Assembly (NCBI GenBank): GCA_021404785.1
Contig: QWHH01000014.1
Coordinates: 1 to 64,000, forward strand
Source of the DNA: Lysobacterales bacterium PRO7
GTDB lineage: Bacteria; Pseudomonadota; Gammaproteobacteria; Xanthomonadales; Rhodanobacteraceae
DNA length: 64,000 bases
Reading direction: 5' to 3'
Every line of letters starts with the position of its first letter. Position 1 is the first letter of the stretch. The notes under the pieces are model-generated. The model did no database searches, was not told the DNA's origin, and saw only the letters and a program-made list of their open reading frames with translations. Of the stretch, positions 52,573 to 62,347 are shown piece by piece. The position numbers and the translations under genes were made by a program.

Positions 52573-53532
52573 ATGTCACGTATCCGGTCTATTGATCGCT
52601 CGCGCCCTCTGCTGGTTCTCATGCTTCTCTCCCCAGCAGTTCATGCCAGCAACTTTCAGCGCAACTACATCATCGACAGCGTGTTCTTGCCTGTCAGCAA
52701 CAGTGAAGCGACCACGTATGCCATCGACTTGAATGGCGACGGTCATGTGGACAACAATCTTGGATCCGTGTTTGCTGTGCTCGCAGCTCAGGGCATTGAT
52801 CTGAACGGCTCGACGAATGCTGCGGTTGACAATGGCAGCGTCGTTCATCGAATCGATTTGCAAAGCACGGATGCAAGCTTTACGAGCGATCCCGCCGCCC
52901 AGGCAAGCTGGTGCGTGGGTAGTGCGTTGCCGCAGCCGCCGCTGTTCGACGGCACGGATCAAGCGGCGTGCGATAGTAGCTATGTGCCCGGAACTTTTGT
53001 GGCTGCGCTGTCCGGCGGCAACTTCACATCGGCCAATCCGGTGACCACGACCACACCGGTTACCCTGAACATTTTGATAGCGCTTGGCTCGCAAACGGTT
53101 GCGTTGCCGTTGAACGGTGCGCGCCTGTCCTTCACCAGCGACAATAGCGGCCCGGGGCATTTGCAGGGTCAACTCAACGGGTCCATCCTCCATGCCGATG
53201 TCAACACCGAGGTATTGCCTGCATTGGCGGCCGCATTCAATTCTCTGATTCAGAACGATCCGACCTCACCCACTGCCAACAGTATCAAGTCACTATTCGA
53301 CACCGGTTGCAGTGGCAATCCGGAGTTTGCGCATGATGGCCAAATCGAAGCTTGCGAATTGTTTGAGAGTAGCCTCATTACCGCTTTGCTGGCGCCGGAT
53401 GTGCAGATCTACGATGCGCTAGGCCACTACGCTCCCAATCCGGCCAACACGACTCCCGATTCCAATTCGTTGGGTATTCGATTCACGGCAGTACGTCGTG
53501 ACAGAGTGTTCGCAAACGGATTCGAACCATAG
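52573..53532 (+). CDS. Secreted protein with Ca-binding-like loop and NGFEP tail
   Basis: A 319-residue exported protein (signal near residues 1-25). It has a dockerin- or EF-hand-like loop DLNGDGHVDNN near residues 50-60, several Cys residues in the middle part and a C-terminal RDRVFANGFEP end. Short tails of the form F-x-N-G-F-E recur at the ends of secreted proteins in Rhodanobacteraceae as far as I recall, and may act as a sorting signal. The body is beta-rich and not recognised. Start codon 52573 has ggggag 8 bases upstream. Confidence 0.7.
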   Translation: MSRIRSIDRSRPLLVLMLLSPAVHASNFQRNYIIDSVFLPVSNSEATTYAIDLNGDGHVDNNLGSVFAVLAAQGIDLNGSTNAAVDNGSVVHRIDLQSTDASFTSDPAAQASWCVGSALPQPPLFDGTDQAACDSSYVPGTFVAALSGGNFTSANPVTTTTPVTLNILIALGSQTVALPLNGARLSFTSDNSGPGHLQGQLNGSILHADVNTEVLPALAAAFNSLIQNDPTSPTANSIKSLFDTGCSGNPEFAHDGQIEACELFESSLITALLAPDVQIYDALGHYAPNPANTTPDSNSLGIRFTAVRRDRVFANGFEP

Positions 53533-53560
53533 CCTGGCGATCCATTCGGATCGGCGGACA

Positions 53561-53586
53561 AAAAAACGCCGGGTCAAGCCCGGCGT
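53561..53586 (-). terminator. Rho-independent terminator of the minus-strand unknown gene
   Basis: Arms acgccggg (53566-53573) and cccggcgt (53579-53586), an 8-bp stem with loop tcaag, flanked on the left by a run of A that is a T tract on the minus strand. It ends the gene at 53617-54066 and may also stop the secreted-protein transcript. Confidence 0.8.
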
Positions 53587-53616
53587 GTTGAATGTTACGA
53601 CGTTGGAAAGCGTTGC

Positions 53617-54066
53617 TCAGGCGGCGACTTGGCCGTTCTGCTGCGTCGTCCACAACGAATCGGCGGGGTTTGCCGGCATGGATTCCTTGAGCAGGCGCAG
53701 GGTGCGCATCAGGTGGCGATGCAGTTCCTGCATGTCGGTGTAGGTCGATTCCTTGGTTTCGTAGTAGGCGACGGTCAGCCACAACGCAATGCCGCGCAGT
53801 TGCAGGTGCGGGTTGTCGGCCTTCACGCGTGCATAGCCGATATCGGTGCCGTTGCCCCAGGGCTGATAGCGCTGGCCCTGGTCGACCGTCCCGTACAGAT
53901 GCGGGAATTCGCATTTGGCCGCGCTGGCGAACTCGCGCATGGCGATGGCAGCCAATTGGCGGCGCGTGGCCAGCGGCAAATCCGAGATGGTTCTTTCGAT
54001 CTCGCGGAACTGGCGGTTGAGCTGGATCGAACGTGTCAAAGCGATGATGCGGGTAACTATGCGCAT
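53617..54066 (-). CDS. Small conserved-looking protein of unknown function
   Basis: A 149-residue soluble, mainly helical protein: a basic N-terminus (RIIALTRSIQLNRQFREIER), a middle DLPLATRRQLAAIAMREFAS, then YGYARVKADNPHLQLRGIAL-type and LHRHLMRTLRLLKES helices and a polar tail. I do not recognise the family. The ATG at 54066 follows aggggc about 6 bases away; frames starting at 54108 or 54114 lack a site. It is followed by a clear terminator, so it is likely a real single-gene unit. Confidence 0.65.
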   Translation of the reverse strand: MRIVTRIIALTRSIQLNRQFREIERTISDLPLATRRQLAAIAMREFASAAKCEFPHLYGTVDQGQRYQPWGNGTDIGYARVKADNPHLQLRGIALWLTVAYYETKESTYTDMQELHRHLMRTLRLLKESMPANPADSLWTTQQNGQVAA

Positions 54067-54258
54067 GTGAAGCCCCTGTGGTTTTACGTATGCGGTGTTC
54101 TTGGCCATCGTCAAACTGTATCAGACAGATGCGGTAATACTTGCAAAGTACGTCACATTTAGACGTGGCGCGTCACATTGTGGGGCAAGTCAGGAAATTT
54201 TGCACGGGGTTTTTCCACATTTGAGCCGACAGGAACAAAAACATTTTCATTCAATGAT

Positions 54259-55104
54259 TTAGTGTGCAATCCGACCGACGGATTGGCCCATGAGCACAGG
54301 AAGTTGTGCGGACAAACCACTATCCAAGGTCGCGGTTCCGGCGGGCAGCAAGACGATCACCGTGGACCCCATGTTGAAGCGCCCGAGTTCCGCGCCGCGT
54401 TCGAGATGGATGCCCTTGCCGCGCCAATCCTTGCGCACGATCGAACTTGAATACGGCGGGATTTCGATCCCGCTCCAGGTGGTTTCCACGCCCGAAACGA
54501 GCATGGCGCCGACCATGACCACGGCAAAGGGATCAGCCGTGCTGTCGAAGTGGCAGACCAGGCGTTCGTTGCGGGCGAACAGGCGTGGTACGGCTTCCAC
54601 CGCGAATGGCGCGACGCTGAACAGGCGCCCGGGGATATGCAGCGTTTCGCGCAATGTTCCCGCCAGCGGCATGTGCACGCGGTGGTAGTCGCGCGGCGAC
54701 AGATAAATGGTGATGAATCGGCCATCTTGGTAAGGCGCCGCCGCAGTCGCGTCACCGAGCAGTTCGGCCACGGAAAAATCCTGGCCCTTGGCCTGGAAAA
54801 TCCGACCGTCCCGGATTGCGCCAAACTGACTGATGCGGCCATCCGCAGGGCAGGCGATGGCGGTCGCGTCGGCGGGCAACGGTCGCGCACCGGATTTCAG
54901 CGCACGGGTAAAAAAGGCATTGAAGCTGGCGAATGCAAAAGGGTCGGATTGCTCGGCCTGCGCCATGTCGACCGCATAGGCTTTCACGACGCGTCCGATC
55001 AGGAAGTTCTTCCACGGTCGCCACGTCCAGCGCGTCGCCCAGTACACCAGGCGCGACAGCGCGCGGTGCGGCAGCAGGTACTGCATGAGTACGGCGAACC
55101 GCAT
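54259..55104 (-). CDS. psd: Phosphatidylserine decarboxylase proenzyme (Psd)
   Basis: Inner-membrane pyruvoyl enzyme that makes phosphatidylethanolamine. The 281-residue precursor self-cleaves at Gly246-Ser247 in NMGSTVIVLLP; the family usually has LGST, with Met here instead of Leu. Other blocks are SFNAFFTRALKSGARPL, YLSPRDYHRVHMPLAG and VGAMLVSGVETTW. The ATG at 55104 is preferred over a TTG at 55110. It lies 2 bases after the SCO protein gene. Confidence 0.93.
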   Translation of the reverse strand: MRFAVLMQYLLPHRALSRLVYWATRWTWRPWKNFLIGRVVKAYAVDMAQAEQSDPFAFASFNAFFTRALKSGARPLPADATAIACPADGRISQFGAIRDGRIFQAKGQDFSVAELLGDATAAAPYQDGRFITIYLSPRDYHRVHMPLAGTLRETLHIPGRLFSVAPFAVEAVPRLFARNERLVCHFDSTADPFAVVMVGAMLVSGVETTWSGIEIPPYSSSIVRKDWRGKGIHLERGAELGRFNMGSTVIVLLPAGTATLDSGLSAQLPVLMGQSVGRIAH

Positions 55105-55106
55105 GG

Positions 55107-55745
55107 TCAATGGTTGGCCGTGAGCATGGCAAGATCGTCCGCGATCGCTTGTGCGGCAAACGGAGGGCGGAAAATGCCGGCCTCGCGACCTTGCGGATCC
55201 ACGATCACGGCCGCGCCGCTGTGTTCGACGGAGATTGCGCCGTTCGCGTCCGTGTTGCGCGCGTACATCAGGCCCAGCGCGCGCGTCAGCGCGGTGAGCT
55301 GGTCGTCGGCGCCCGTCGCGGCGACGAAATCCGGATCGAAGTAACTCACGTATTTGTGCAACACGTCCAGCGTATCACGCTGCGGATCCACCGATATGAA
55401 ATCGAAGCGGGCCTTGTCGGCGATGCCGCGCGCGCGCAAATCCTTCCAGGCCTGCTTGAACGTGGCGAGCGTGGTCGGGCACACGTCCGGGCAAGTCGTA
55501 TAGCCGAAATAGACGACGGTCCAACGGCCGCGCCAGTCGGCGAGGGTCAGCGCTTGGCCGTTGGCTTGCGTCAAATGAAATTCCGGAATGACGCGTGGCG
55601 CTGGATACAGCACGGCGTTTTCCAGTTGCGGCGGCGCAGGCGCGGCAAAAAAACGCTGGCCCAGCCACAAGCCGAGCGCCACTGCGAATGCGGCGGCGAC
55701 GACCAACCAGATCGGAATCGAGGATGAACTGCGTGGCGTAGTCAT
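55107..55745 (-). CDS. SCO-family copper chaperone (SCO1/SenC)
   Basis: A 212-residue inner-membrane-anchored thioredoxin-like protein for copper delivery to cytochrome oxidase or thiol redox. One N-terminal helix (IPIWLVVAAAFAVALGLWLG) is followed by the CxxxC copper motif TTCPDVCPTT near residue 85 and the distal His in SVEHSGAAVIV. The ATG at 55745 gives the membrane helix. It is upstream of psd in the same unit. Confidence 0.9.
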   Translation of the reverse strand: MTTPRSSSSIPIWLVVAAAFAVALGLWLGQRFFAAPAPPQLENAVLYPAPRVIPEFHLTQANGQALTLADWRGRWTVVYFGYTTCPDVCPTTLATFKQAWKDLRARGIADKARFDFISVDPQRDTLDVLHKYVSYFDPDFVAATGADDQLTALTRALGLMYARNTDANGAISVEHSGAAVIVDPQGREAGIFRPPFAAQAIADDLAMLTANH

Positions 55746-55806
55746 CCGCGCATTATAGCGGGCGGGTTCGCCTATACTGGCGGCCTTGTTTGGAGCGGCA
55801 CAGATA

Positions 55807-56727
55807 GTGACTTCAGAACTTTCCACCATCATCGACTTCATCCGCTACGGCGCCAGCCGATTTTCCGGCGCGGAACTCACGTTCGGGCACAGCTACGACA
55901 ACGCGCTGGACGAGGCCACGCATCTGGTCCTGCACACGCTGCACCTTCCGCACGATTTGTCGCCTGCCTACGGTTCGGCCAGATTGACTGCTGTCGAGAA
56001 AAAAGCCGTGCTCAAGCTGATCGAGCGCCGCGTGAAGGAACACAAACCGGTTGCGTATCTCACCGGCGAGGCGTGGTTCGCCGGGCTCAAGTTCAAGTCC
56101 GACGAACGCGCCCTGGTGCCTCGGTCGCCGATCGCCGAGACGATCCAGAATGGATTTTCGCCCTGGCTCGACGGCACCGTGGTGCAGCGTGCGCTGGATC
56201 TGTGCACGGGCTCCGGTTGCATCGGCATCGCCATGGCCGCGCACAATCCGGATTGGCATGTCGATCTCGTCGACATCAGCGACAAGGCGTTGTCGCTGGC
56301 ACGCGAAAACATCCATTTCCAGAACGTCGAAGACCGCGTACGCGCGATCAAATCTGATTTGTTCGCTGGACTGAAAGACGAGGTTTACGACCTGATCGTG
56401 ACCAATCCGCCGTATGTCACCGAGCAGGAATTTGCCGCGCTGCCGCCCGAATACGACCATGAGCCCGCTCTAGGCTTGAAGGCGGGCGCGGACGGACTGG
56501 ATTTCGCGTTGCGTATCCTGGACGAAGCCCCGCGACACTTGAGCGCGAATGGCTGGCTGATCTGCGAAGTGGGCGAAGCCGAACGCGCGCTGGGCGCGTT
56601 GTTGCCGTGTCTGCCGCTGAACTGGATCGAATTCGCGGTCGGGCAGATGGGCGTGTTCGCGATTCCTCGCGCGGACATCGTCAAGCACGCGAAGGCGATC
56701 AAGGCGGCGTTGGCGAAGCGAAAATAA
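55807..56727 (+). CDS. prmB: 50S protein L3 N5-glutamine methyltransferase (PrmB)
   Basis: Methylates a glutamine of ribosomal protein L3. The 306-residue protein has the AdoMet-binding block [16 protein letters not shown] near residue 140 and the catalytic NPPY in [18 protein letters not shown] near residue 205, with the PrmB-type spacing ([10 protein letters not shown]) that separates it from PrmC. GTG at 55807 is the start, with ggag upstream; a TTG at 55786 is in frame. Its stop overlaps the aroC start. Confidence 0.9.
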   Translation: MTSELSTIIDFIRYGASRFSGAELTFGHSYDNALDEATHLVLHTLHLPHDLSPAYGSARLTAVEKKAVLKLIERRVKEHKPVAYLTGEAWFAGLKFKSDERALVPRSPIAETIQNGFSPWLDGTVVQRALDLCTGSGCIGIAMAAHNPDWHVDLVDISDKALSLARENIHFQNVEDRVRAIKSDLFAGLKDEVYDLIVTNPPYVTEQEFAALPPEYDHEPALGLKAGADGLDFALRILDEAPRHLSANGWLICEVGEAERALGALLPCLPLNWIEFAVGQMGVFAIPRADIVKHAKAIKAALAKRK

Positions 56728-57842
56728 TGTCGAGCAATTCCTTCGGAAAACTTTTCACGGTAACCACTTTCGGCGAAAGCCATGGGCCCGCAATTGGTTG
56801 CGTGATCGACGGCTGCCCGCCCGGGCTTGCGATTGTGCCGGAGGAATTTCGCCGCGATCTGACGCGGCGCGCCACAGGCACCTCGAAATACACCTCGCAG
56901 CGCCACGAGACCGATGACGTGGAAATCCTCTCCGGCGTGTTTGAAGGCCAGACGACCGGTACGCCGATCGCATTGCTGATCCGCAACACCGACGCACGCT
57001 CGAAGGATTACTACGAAATCCACGACGTGTTCCGGCCCGGCCACGCCGATTACACTTACTGGCAGAAATATGGCATCCGCGACCATCGCGGCGGCGGGCG
57101 CGCTTCCGCGCGCGAGACGACCATGCGCGTGGCTGCCGGCGTGATCGCGAAAAAATGGCTGGCGCAGAAATTCGGCATCACGGTACGCGGCTGGCTCGCG
57201 CAGCTCGGGCCGCTGATGCCAAAGGCGTTCGACTGGAATTCCGTGGATGCCAATCCGTTTTTCTGGCCGGACGCAGGCTCGGTTCCGGAACTGGAAAACT
57301 ACATCGACGCGTTGCGCAAGGCCGGCGATTCGATCGGTGCGCGCGTGAATGTCGTTGCAGACAACGTGCCGCCGGGTTGGGGCGAACCGATCTACGGCAA
57401 GCTCGATGGCGAACTCGCCGCCGCGTTGATGTCGATCAACGCGGTCAAGGGCGTGGAAATCGGCGCCGGTTTCGAAGCGGTGGTTCAGCGCGGCAGCGAA
57501 CATCGCGACGAAATGCGTTTGGACGGCTTTACGTCCAATCACGCAGGCGGTATTCTGGGCGGAATCTCGACCGGGCAAGCCGTGGTTGCCTCGGTCGCGC
57601 TGAAGCCCGCCTCGAGCATCCTGATTCCGGGCCGTACCGTGAACGTGCGCGGCCAAGAAACGGAGGTGCGCACCAAGGGTCGCCATGATCCCTGTGTCGG
57701 CATCCGTGCCACGCCGATTGCCGAGGCGATGGTCGCGCTGGTACTGATGGATCAGGCCCTGCGTCATCGCGCGCAATGCAGCGACGTCGGTGAGGTGGCC
57801 CCGAGAATTCCTGCGCAGAAAAGTACTGGACACAGGCAGTGA
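56727..57842 (+). CDS. aroC: Chorismate synthase (AroC)
   Basis: Final step of the shikimate pathway, FMN-dependent. The 371-residue protein shows [59 protein letters not shown] and [14 protein letters not shown]. The ATG is in a taatg overlap with prmB. It overlaps asd by 1 base. Confidence 0.95.
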   Translation: MSSNSFGKLFTVTTFGESHGPAIGCVIDGCPPGLAIVPEEFRRDLTRRATGTSKYTSQRHETDDVEILSGVFEGQTTGTPIALLIRNTDARSKDYYEIHDVFRPGHADYTYWQKYGIRDHRGGGRASARETTMRVAAGVIAKKWLAQKFGITVRGWLAQLGPLMPKAFDWNSVDANPFFWPDAGSVPELENYIDALRKAGDSIGARVNVVADNVPPGWGEPIYGKLDGELAAALMSINAVKGVEIGAGFEAVVQRGSEHRDEMRLDGFTSNHAGGILGGISTGQAVVASVALKPASSILIPGRTVNVRGQETEVRTKGRHDPCVGIRATPIAEAMVALVLMDQALRHRAQCSDVGEVAPRIPAQKSTGHRQ

Positions 57843-58867
57843 TGACGAACAAGACGTACAAAGTGGCGATGGCCGGCGCGACCGGCGCCGTGGGCGAAAC
57901 CGTCTTGTCGATCCTGGCCGAGCGCAAATTTCCGGTGTCGGAACTGGTGCCGTTGGCGAGCGAACGATCCGCCGGCGGCAAGGTCGACTTCGCCGGCAAA
58001 TCACTGGCTGTGAAAAATCTGGCCGATTACGATTTTTCCGGCGTGGATATCGCGTTTTTTTCCGCCGGTGGCAAGGTCTCGCGCGAGCACGCCCCACGCG
58101 CGGCCGCGGCGGGCGCGGTCGTCATAGACAACACGTCGGAGTTCCGCTACCAGGACGATATCCCGCTGGTCGTGAGCGAGGTCAATCCCGAAGCGATTCG
58201 GGGTTATTCCGCGCGAGGTATCATCGCCAATCCGAATTGTTCGACCATGCAGATGCTGGTTGCGCTGGCGCCGATCCATCGCGCGGTTGGCATCACCCGC
58301 ATCAATGTGGCGACCTATCAGTCCGTTTCCGGCGCCGGGCGTTCAGGCATGGAAGAACTCGCCAAACAGACCGCGGCCCTGCTCGGCTTCCAGGAAATCT
58401 CGCCATCGAAGTTCAGCAAGCAGATCGCGTTCAACGTGATCCCGCACATCGACGACTTCCAGGACAATGGCTACACGAAAGAAGAAATGAAAATGGTCTG
58501 GGAGACGCGAAAGATCCTCGGCGATGCGAGCATCGAAGTGAATCCGACCGCGGTGCGCGTGCCGGTGTTCTACGGCCACGCCGAAGCGGTACACATCGAA
58601 ACGCGCGAGAAGATCAGCGCGGCGCAGGCGCGCGCCTTGCTCGAAAAGGCCCCGGGCCTAAGCGTGGTCGACCGCCGCGAGGCGGGCGGGTATCCGACGC
58701 CGGTGAGCGATGCCGCCGGCAAGGACGCGGTGTGCGTTGGCCGCATCCGCGAGGACATCTCGCACCCGCGCGGCCTGGACCTTTGGATCGTTGCCGACAA
58801 TATCCGCAAGGGCGCGGCGCTCAATGCCGTGCAGATCGGCGAGATCCTGACCCGCGATTATCTGTAA
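57842..58867 (+). CDS. asd: Aspartate-semialdehyde dehydrogenase (Asd)
   Basis: Reduces aspartyl phosphate to aspartate semialdehyde for lysine, threonine, methionine and diaminopimelate synthesis. The 341-residue protein has VAMAGATGAVGETVLSILAE at the start and catalytic Cys133 in NPNCSTMQM. ATG at 57842 is preferred; a GTG at 57839 would add one residue. It precedes fimV, the standard gammaproteobacterial order. Confidence 0.95.
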   Translation: MTNKTYKVAMAGATGAVGETVLSILAERKFPVSELVPLASERSAGGKVDFAGKSLAVKNLADYDFSGVDIAFFSAGGKVSREHAPRAAAAGAVVIDNTSEFRYQDDIPLVVSEVNPEAIRGYSARGIIANPNCSTMQMLVALAPIHRAVGITRINVATYQSVSGAGRSGMEELAKQTAALLGFQEISPSKFSKQIAFNVIPHIDDFQDNGYTKEEMKMVWETRKILGDASIEVNPTAVRVPVFYGHAEAVHIETREKISAAQARALLEKAPGLSVVDRREAGGYPTPVSDAAGKDAVCVGRIREDISHPRGLDLWIVADNIRKGAALNAVQIGEILTRDYL

Positions 58868-58941
58868 AACACGCCAAATCAAACGCTTGTACAATCCGAT
58901 CTCGACTCTCGGAAAATCTGGAAATTGTGAACTTGTCCAAA

Positions 58942-58970
58942 GTTTCCCAATAGTTACGTTTGTGTTATAA
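58942..58970 (+). promoter_or_regulatory. Possible fimV promoter
   Basis: tttccc, a 17-base spacer and tataag lie about 75 bases before fimV. The -35 match is weak. An aaggag just after it has no start codon nearby. Confidence 0.25.
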
Positions 58971-59042
58971 GGAGTTTTCGAGGTTCGGGTCGAGGCAGGC
59001 CATCGTGCCAGCCGCGTTCAAATGGCGTAGGGGAAATACGTT

Positions 59043-61505
59043 ATGAAAGGATCTGCAAAACTGTCGCTGGCGATCACGCTGGCCCTTGCGGGCGGCAATG
59101 TGTTCGCACTTGGCCTCGGAACGATCCAGGTCAGATCCAAACTCAACCAGCCACTGGACGCGGTCATTCCGGTCATCACCGACTCGCCGGCCGAAGCCAG
59201 CGGGCTGGAAGTCGCGCTGGCCAGCGCGGAGGATTTCCAGCGCGTAGGCCTGGACAAATCGCGCGTCGACGTGCCGCTGGAATTCTCTGTTGGCACCGAT
59301 CGCGGCCAGACCGTGGTGCATGTCACGACCAAGGATATCGTGCGTGAGCCGCTGGTCGATTTCCTCATCGTCGCGAACTGGCCCAAGGGCAAATTGTTGC
59401 GCGAATACACGGTGCTGCTCGATCCGCCGATGACCGCTCCCGCCGCCGGCGCAGCTACGTTGAGTCCGGCGCACGAAGCGCCGCGCGCGAAACCGCAACC
59501 GCTCCCGCCGGAACGCGAACATGCTGCGGCAAAGCCCGCGCACGTAAAGACGCCGCGTACGGAATCGGCTGCGCAAGCCAAGCCCGCAGCGGCCAAGCCC
59601 GCGCCCGCCGCCACACGCAGCGCCGGGTCCGGCGAGTATGGGCCGGTCGCGGCCGGTGAAACGCTGTCGGAGATCGCCGGCGCGACGCGTCCGGACGACA
59701 AGACCAATCTCGACGCGATGATGTTGGCCTTGCTCAAGGCCAACCCCAACGCGTTCTATCGCGACAACATCAACGCGCTCAAGCGCGGGGCGATCCTGCG
59801 CATTCCATCGGCCGACGAGATCAAGGCTGGCGGCAATGCGGCCGCGGTTGCCGCTGCCGTGCGTGAACAAAACCAGGCGTGGGCGTCCAACGCACCCGTC
59901 GCCAAGCCGACCCTCGTCGCCAAGACGGGCGCGCCAAAGGCCGAGCCGGCGGCTACCAAGCCGACCAAGCCGCCGGCGGCGAGCGCCGAGTCTCATCTGG
60001 CCCTGGTGCCTCCGGGCGCCGGCAAGGGCAAGCAGAATTCCAGTGATCATCCAGGCGCAGCCTCCGGCAGCGGCAATGCGCAAACCGCCGCGGACCTGGC
60101 GCGCACCCGGGAAGCCCTGACCAGTCGCGAGCAGGAGGTCACCGACCTCAAGTCGCGGGTCAAGGATCTGGAGAAGATGAACGATGACGGCAAGCGCCTG
60201 CTCAGCCTGAAGCAGAACGAAATCGCCGAGTTGCAGAACAAGCTCAAGCAACTCGAGGCCGCGGAGGCGGCCAAACCCGCCGCAGTGGCGGCGGCGACGC
60301 CGGCCGCAAAGCCTGCGGAAGTCAAGCCCGAGGCAGCGAAACCGGCGCCAGCTGCCGCCGCCAAGCCGGGCGAGGCGGCGGCGTCCAAGGAAAACGCAAA
60401 ACTCACCGCCAAGGACATCTGGGGCGACATCAACGCTGGCGAGAAGCCTGCCGAAAACAAGGCGGCAGCGCCAGGCGCAACGGCACCTGCCGCGACGCCG
60501 CCCCCGCAGGCCGAGTCGAAGCCAGCAGAAGCCACGCCCGCGGCAACCGCCGCCGCGGTACCTCCTGCCATTGAGCCGCCCAAGCCGGCCGAAGCCACGC
60601 CCGCCGAACACAAGCCCGTATCCACGCCGGCAGCGGTCAAACCGCCTGTGCCAACCAAGGTCGAGCCGATCAAGGCGCCGGGATTGCCGTGGTGGCAGGA
60701 CAACAACGTCCTGATGGCGGGCGGCGCCGCACTGCTCATCATCGGCCTGCTTGCACTCATGCGTTTCATGCGCAAACCCAAGATGCCGGCCGCCGTTGCC
60801 ACCGCCGGAGCGGTGACCGACGAACACTTCGACGCGACGCATGAAGACGAACACCATCTGCTGGATCAGTTGGCCCAGCATCCGGGCGATGCCGCGCTGT
60901 CGTTGCAATTGCTCGATCTGTATTACGCGCAGGGCGACGCATCCAAGTTCGAGGCTGCGGCCGAGGCCATGTACGCGCACATCGCCGACCCGACCTCGGC
61001 CGAGTGGCAGCAGGTGCGCGCGATGGGCGAGCACCTGTGCCCGCATAACCCGCTGTTCGGCGGTGATGAGGATATTGCGACGGCCTTGCACGATGCGCAT
61101 AGCGCGACCGAACATGCCGAGCATGATCATCTGCACGCGGATGATCAGCACTCCGCGCATTTCGACGGCGGAGACTTCCACACCCAGCAGATGCCGCTGC
61201 CGGCCGAAGAACACTTCGACTTCGATCTCGCCGATCACACCGCCTCCGTGCATTCCGAGCCCGCGCACGCAGAACCGGCTCCGGCGTATGCGCCAGCACC
61301 CATTCATGCCGAAACGCCGGCGGCCAAGCCGACCGAGGATTTCTTCTCCGGCGAAGACGCCATCGGCACCAAACTCGATCTGGCCAAGGCCTACCTCGAC
61401 ATGGGCGACCCGGAAGGCGCGCGCTCGATGCTCGACGAAGTCATGGCCGAAGGCAACGACGCGCAGAAAGGCGAAGCGCGCAAACTGCTGGCGGAAATCG
61501 GATAA
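59043..61505 (+). CDS. fimV: FimV/HubP-like polar scaffold protein
   Basis: An 820-residue inner-membrane protein. Signal peptide (about 1-22), FimV core domain (LGTIQVRSKLNQPLDAVIPV), a periplasmic LysM-like peptidoglycan-binding domain (about 199-250), a coiled coil (about 350-410), a Pro/Ala/Lys-rich linker, one membrane helix (about 556-577) and an acidic cytoplasmic tail ending in the FimV C-terminal motif (TKLDLAKAYLDMGDPEGARS near 775). FimV supports type IV pilus assembly, twitching and polar localisation of signalling proteins. Ribosome site aggggaaa. Confidence 0.9.
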   Translation: MKGSAKLSLAITLALAGGNVFALGLGTIQVRSKLNQPLDAVIPVITDSPAEASGLEVALASAEDFQRVGLDKSRVDVPLEFSVGTDRGQTVVHVTTKDIVREPLVDFLIVANWPKGKLLREYTVLLDPPMTAPAAGAATLSPAHEAPRAKPQPLPPEREHAAAKPAHVKTPRTESAAQAKPAAAKPAPAATRSAGSGEYGPVAAGETLSEIAGATRPDDKTNLDAMMLALLKANPNAFYRDNINALKRGAILRIPSADEIKAGGNAAAVAAAVREQNQAWASNAPVAKPTLVAKTGAPKAEPAATKPTKPPAASAESHLALVPPGAGKGKQNSSDHPGAASGSGNAQTAADLARTREALTSREQEVTDLKSRVKDLEKMNDDGKRLLSLKQNEIAELQNKLKQLEAAEAAKPAAVAAATPAAKPAEVKPEAAKPAPAAAAKPGEAAASKENAKLTAKDIWGDINAGEKPAENKAAAPGATAPAATPPPQAESKPAEATPAATAAAVPPAIEPPKPAEATPAEHKPVSTPAAVKPPVPTKVEPIKAPGLPWWQDNNVLMAGGAALLIIGLLALMRFMRKPKMPAAVATAGAVTDEHFDATHEDEHHLLDQLAQHPGDAALSLQLLDLYYAQGDASKFEAAAEAMYAHIADPTSAEWQQVRAMGEHLCPHNPLFGGDEDIATALHDAHSATEHAEHDHLHADDQHSAHFDGGDFHTQQMPLPAEEHFDFDLADHTASVHSEPAHAEPAPAYAPAPIHAETPAAKPTEDFFSGEDAIGTKLDLAKAYLDMGDPEGARSMLDEVMAEGNDAQKGEARKLLAEIG

Positions 61506-61532
61506 CGGCGTACTCTCTCCAACGTGTGTGAC

Positions 61533-61559
61533 AGGCCGGGCTTGTCCCGGCCTTTTTTT
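61533..61559 (+). terminator. Rho-independent terminator of fimV
   Basis: Arms aggccggg (61533-61540) and cccggcct (61546-61553), an 8-bp stem with a 5-base loop, followed by a seven-T run. Confidence 0.85.
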
Positions 61560-61573
61560 CGGACCTGACTCGG

Positions 61574-62347
61574 ATGCGCATTGCGCTCGGCATCGAATAC
61601 GACGGCACCGACTTCCTCGGTTGGCAGCGCCTGACCCACGGGCCGACCGTACAGGGTGCAGTCGAAGCGGCAGTATCGGATATCGCCGCCGAACCCGTGC
61701 AGGTGATCTGCGCCGGACGCACCGATGCCGGCGTGCATGCGCGCTGCCAGGTGATCCATTTCGACACGCAGGCGCAGCGCACGATGCGCGGCTGGACGCT
61801 TGGCCCCAATTCACGCTTGCCCGCCAGCGTCGCGGTGCGTTGGGCACGCGCGGTGCGCGAGGATTTCCATGCGCGTTTCTCGGCGTGCGCGCGACGCTAT
61901 CGCTACACCATCCTCAATCGCTCGGCGCGTCCGGCGCTGGAAGCGCGTTACGTGTGCTGGGAACGCGCGCCGCTGGACGCCGAGGCGATGCACGCTGCCG
62001 CGCAGATGCTGCTTGGCGAAAATGATTTTTCCGCGTTTCGCACCGCAGCCTGCCAGGCGCGTTCACCCCAGCGCTGCGTTCAGGCGATCTCCGTCATGCG
62101 CGAGGGTGACCGCGTCGTACTCGACATCCAGGCGAACGCGTTCCTGCATCACATGGTGCGCAACATCGCCGGCAGCCTGCGCGTGGTCGGTCGCCGCGAG
62201 CAGCCCCCGGAATGGATCGCGCAGCTACTCGCCGGGCGCGACCGCAGCGTGGCCGGCCCGACATCCGCAGCGCAGGGCCTGGTCTTCCTCGGGCCGTTGT
62301 ATCCTGCCGAATTCGGACTGCCTGCTGACGTCAGCCTGCCATCGTGA
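61574..62347 (+). CDS. truA: tRNA pseudouridine38-40 synthase (TruA)
   Basis: Modifies U38-U40 of the anticodon arm. The 257-residue protein has [12 protein letters not shown], the catalytic Asp in [15 protein letters not shown] near residue 52 and [18 protein letters not shown] near the end. It starts 15 bases after the fimV terminator T run and its stop overlaps the trpF start. Confidence 0.93.
   Translation: MRIALGIEYDGTDFLGWQRLTHGPTVQGAVEAAVSDIAAEPVQVICAGRTDAGVHARCQVIHFDTQAQRTMRGWTLGPNSRLPASVAVRWARAVREDFHARFSACARRYRYTILNRSARPALEARYVCWERAPLDAEAMHAAAQMLLGENDFSAFRTAACQARSPQRCVQAISVMREGDRVVLDIQANAFLHHMVRNIAGSLRVVGRREQPPEWIAQLLAGRDRSVAGPTSAAQGLVFLGPLYPAEFGLPADVSLPS

Noticed and set aside
58965-61847. 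960-codon minus-strand frame with glycine- and arginine-rich runs
   Set aside because: Mirror of the Ala/Pro/Lys-rich linker of fimV; the low-complexity look comes from the repeat composition on the other strand.
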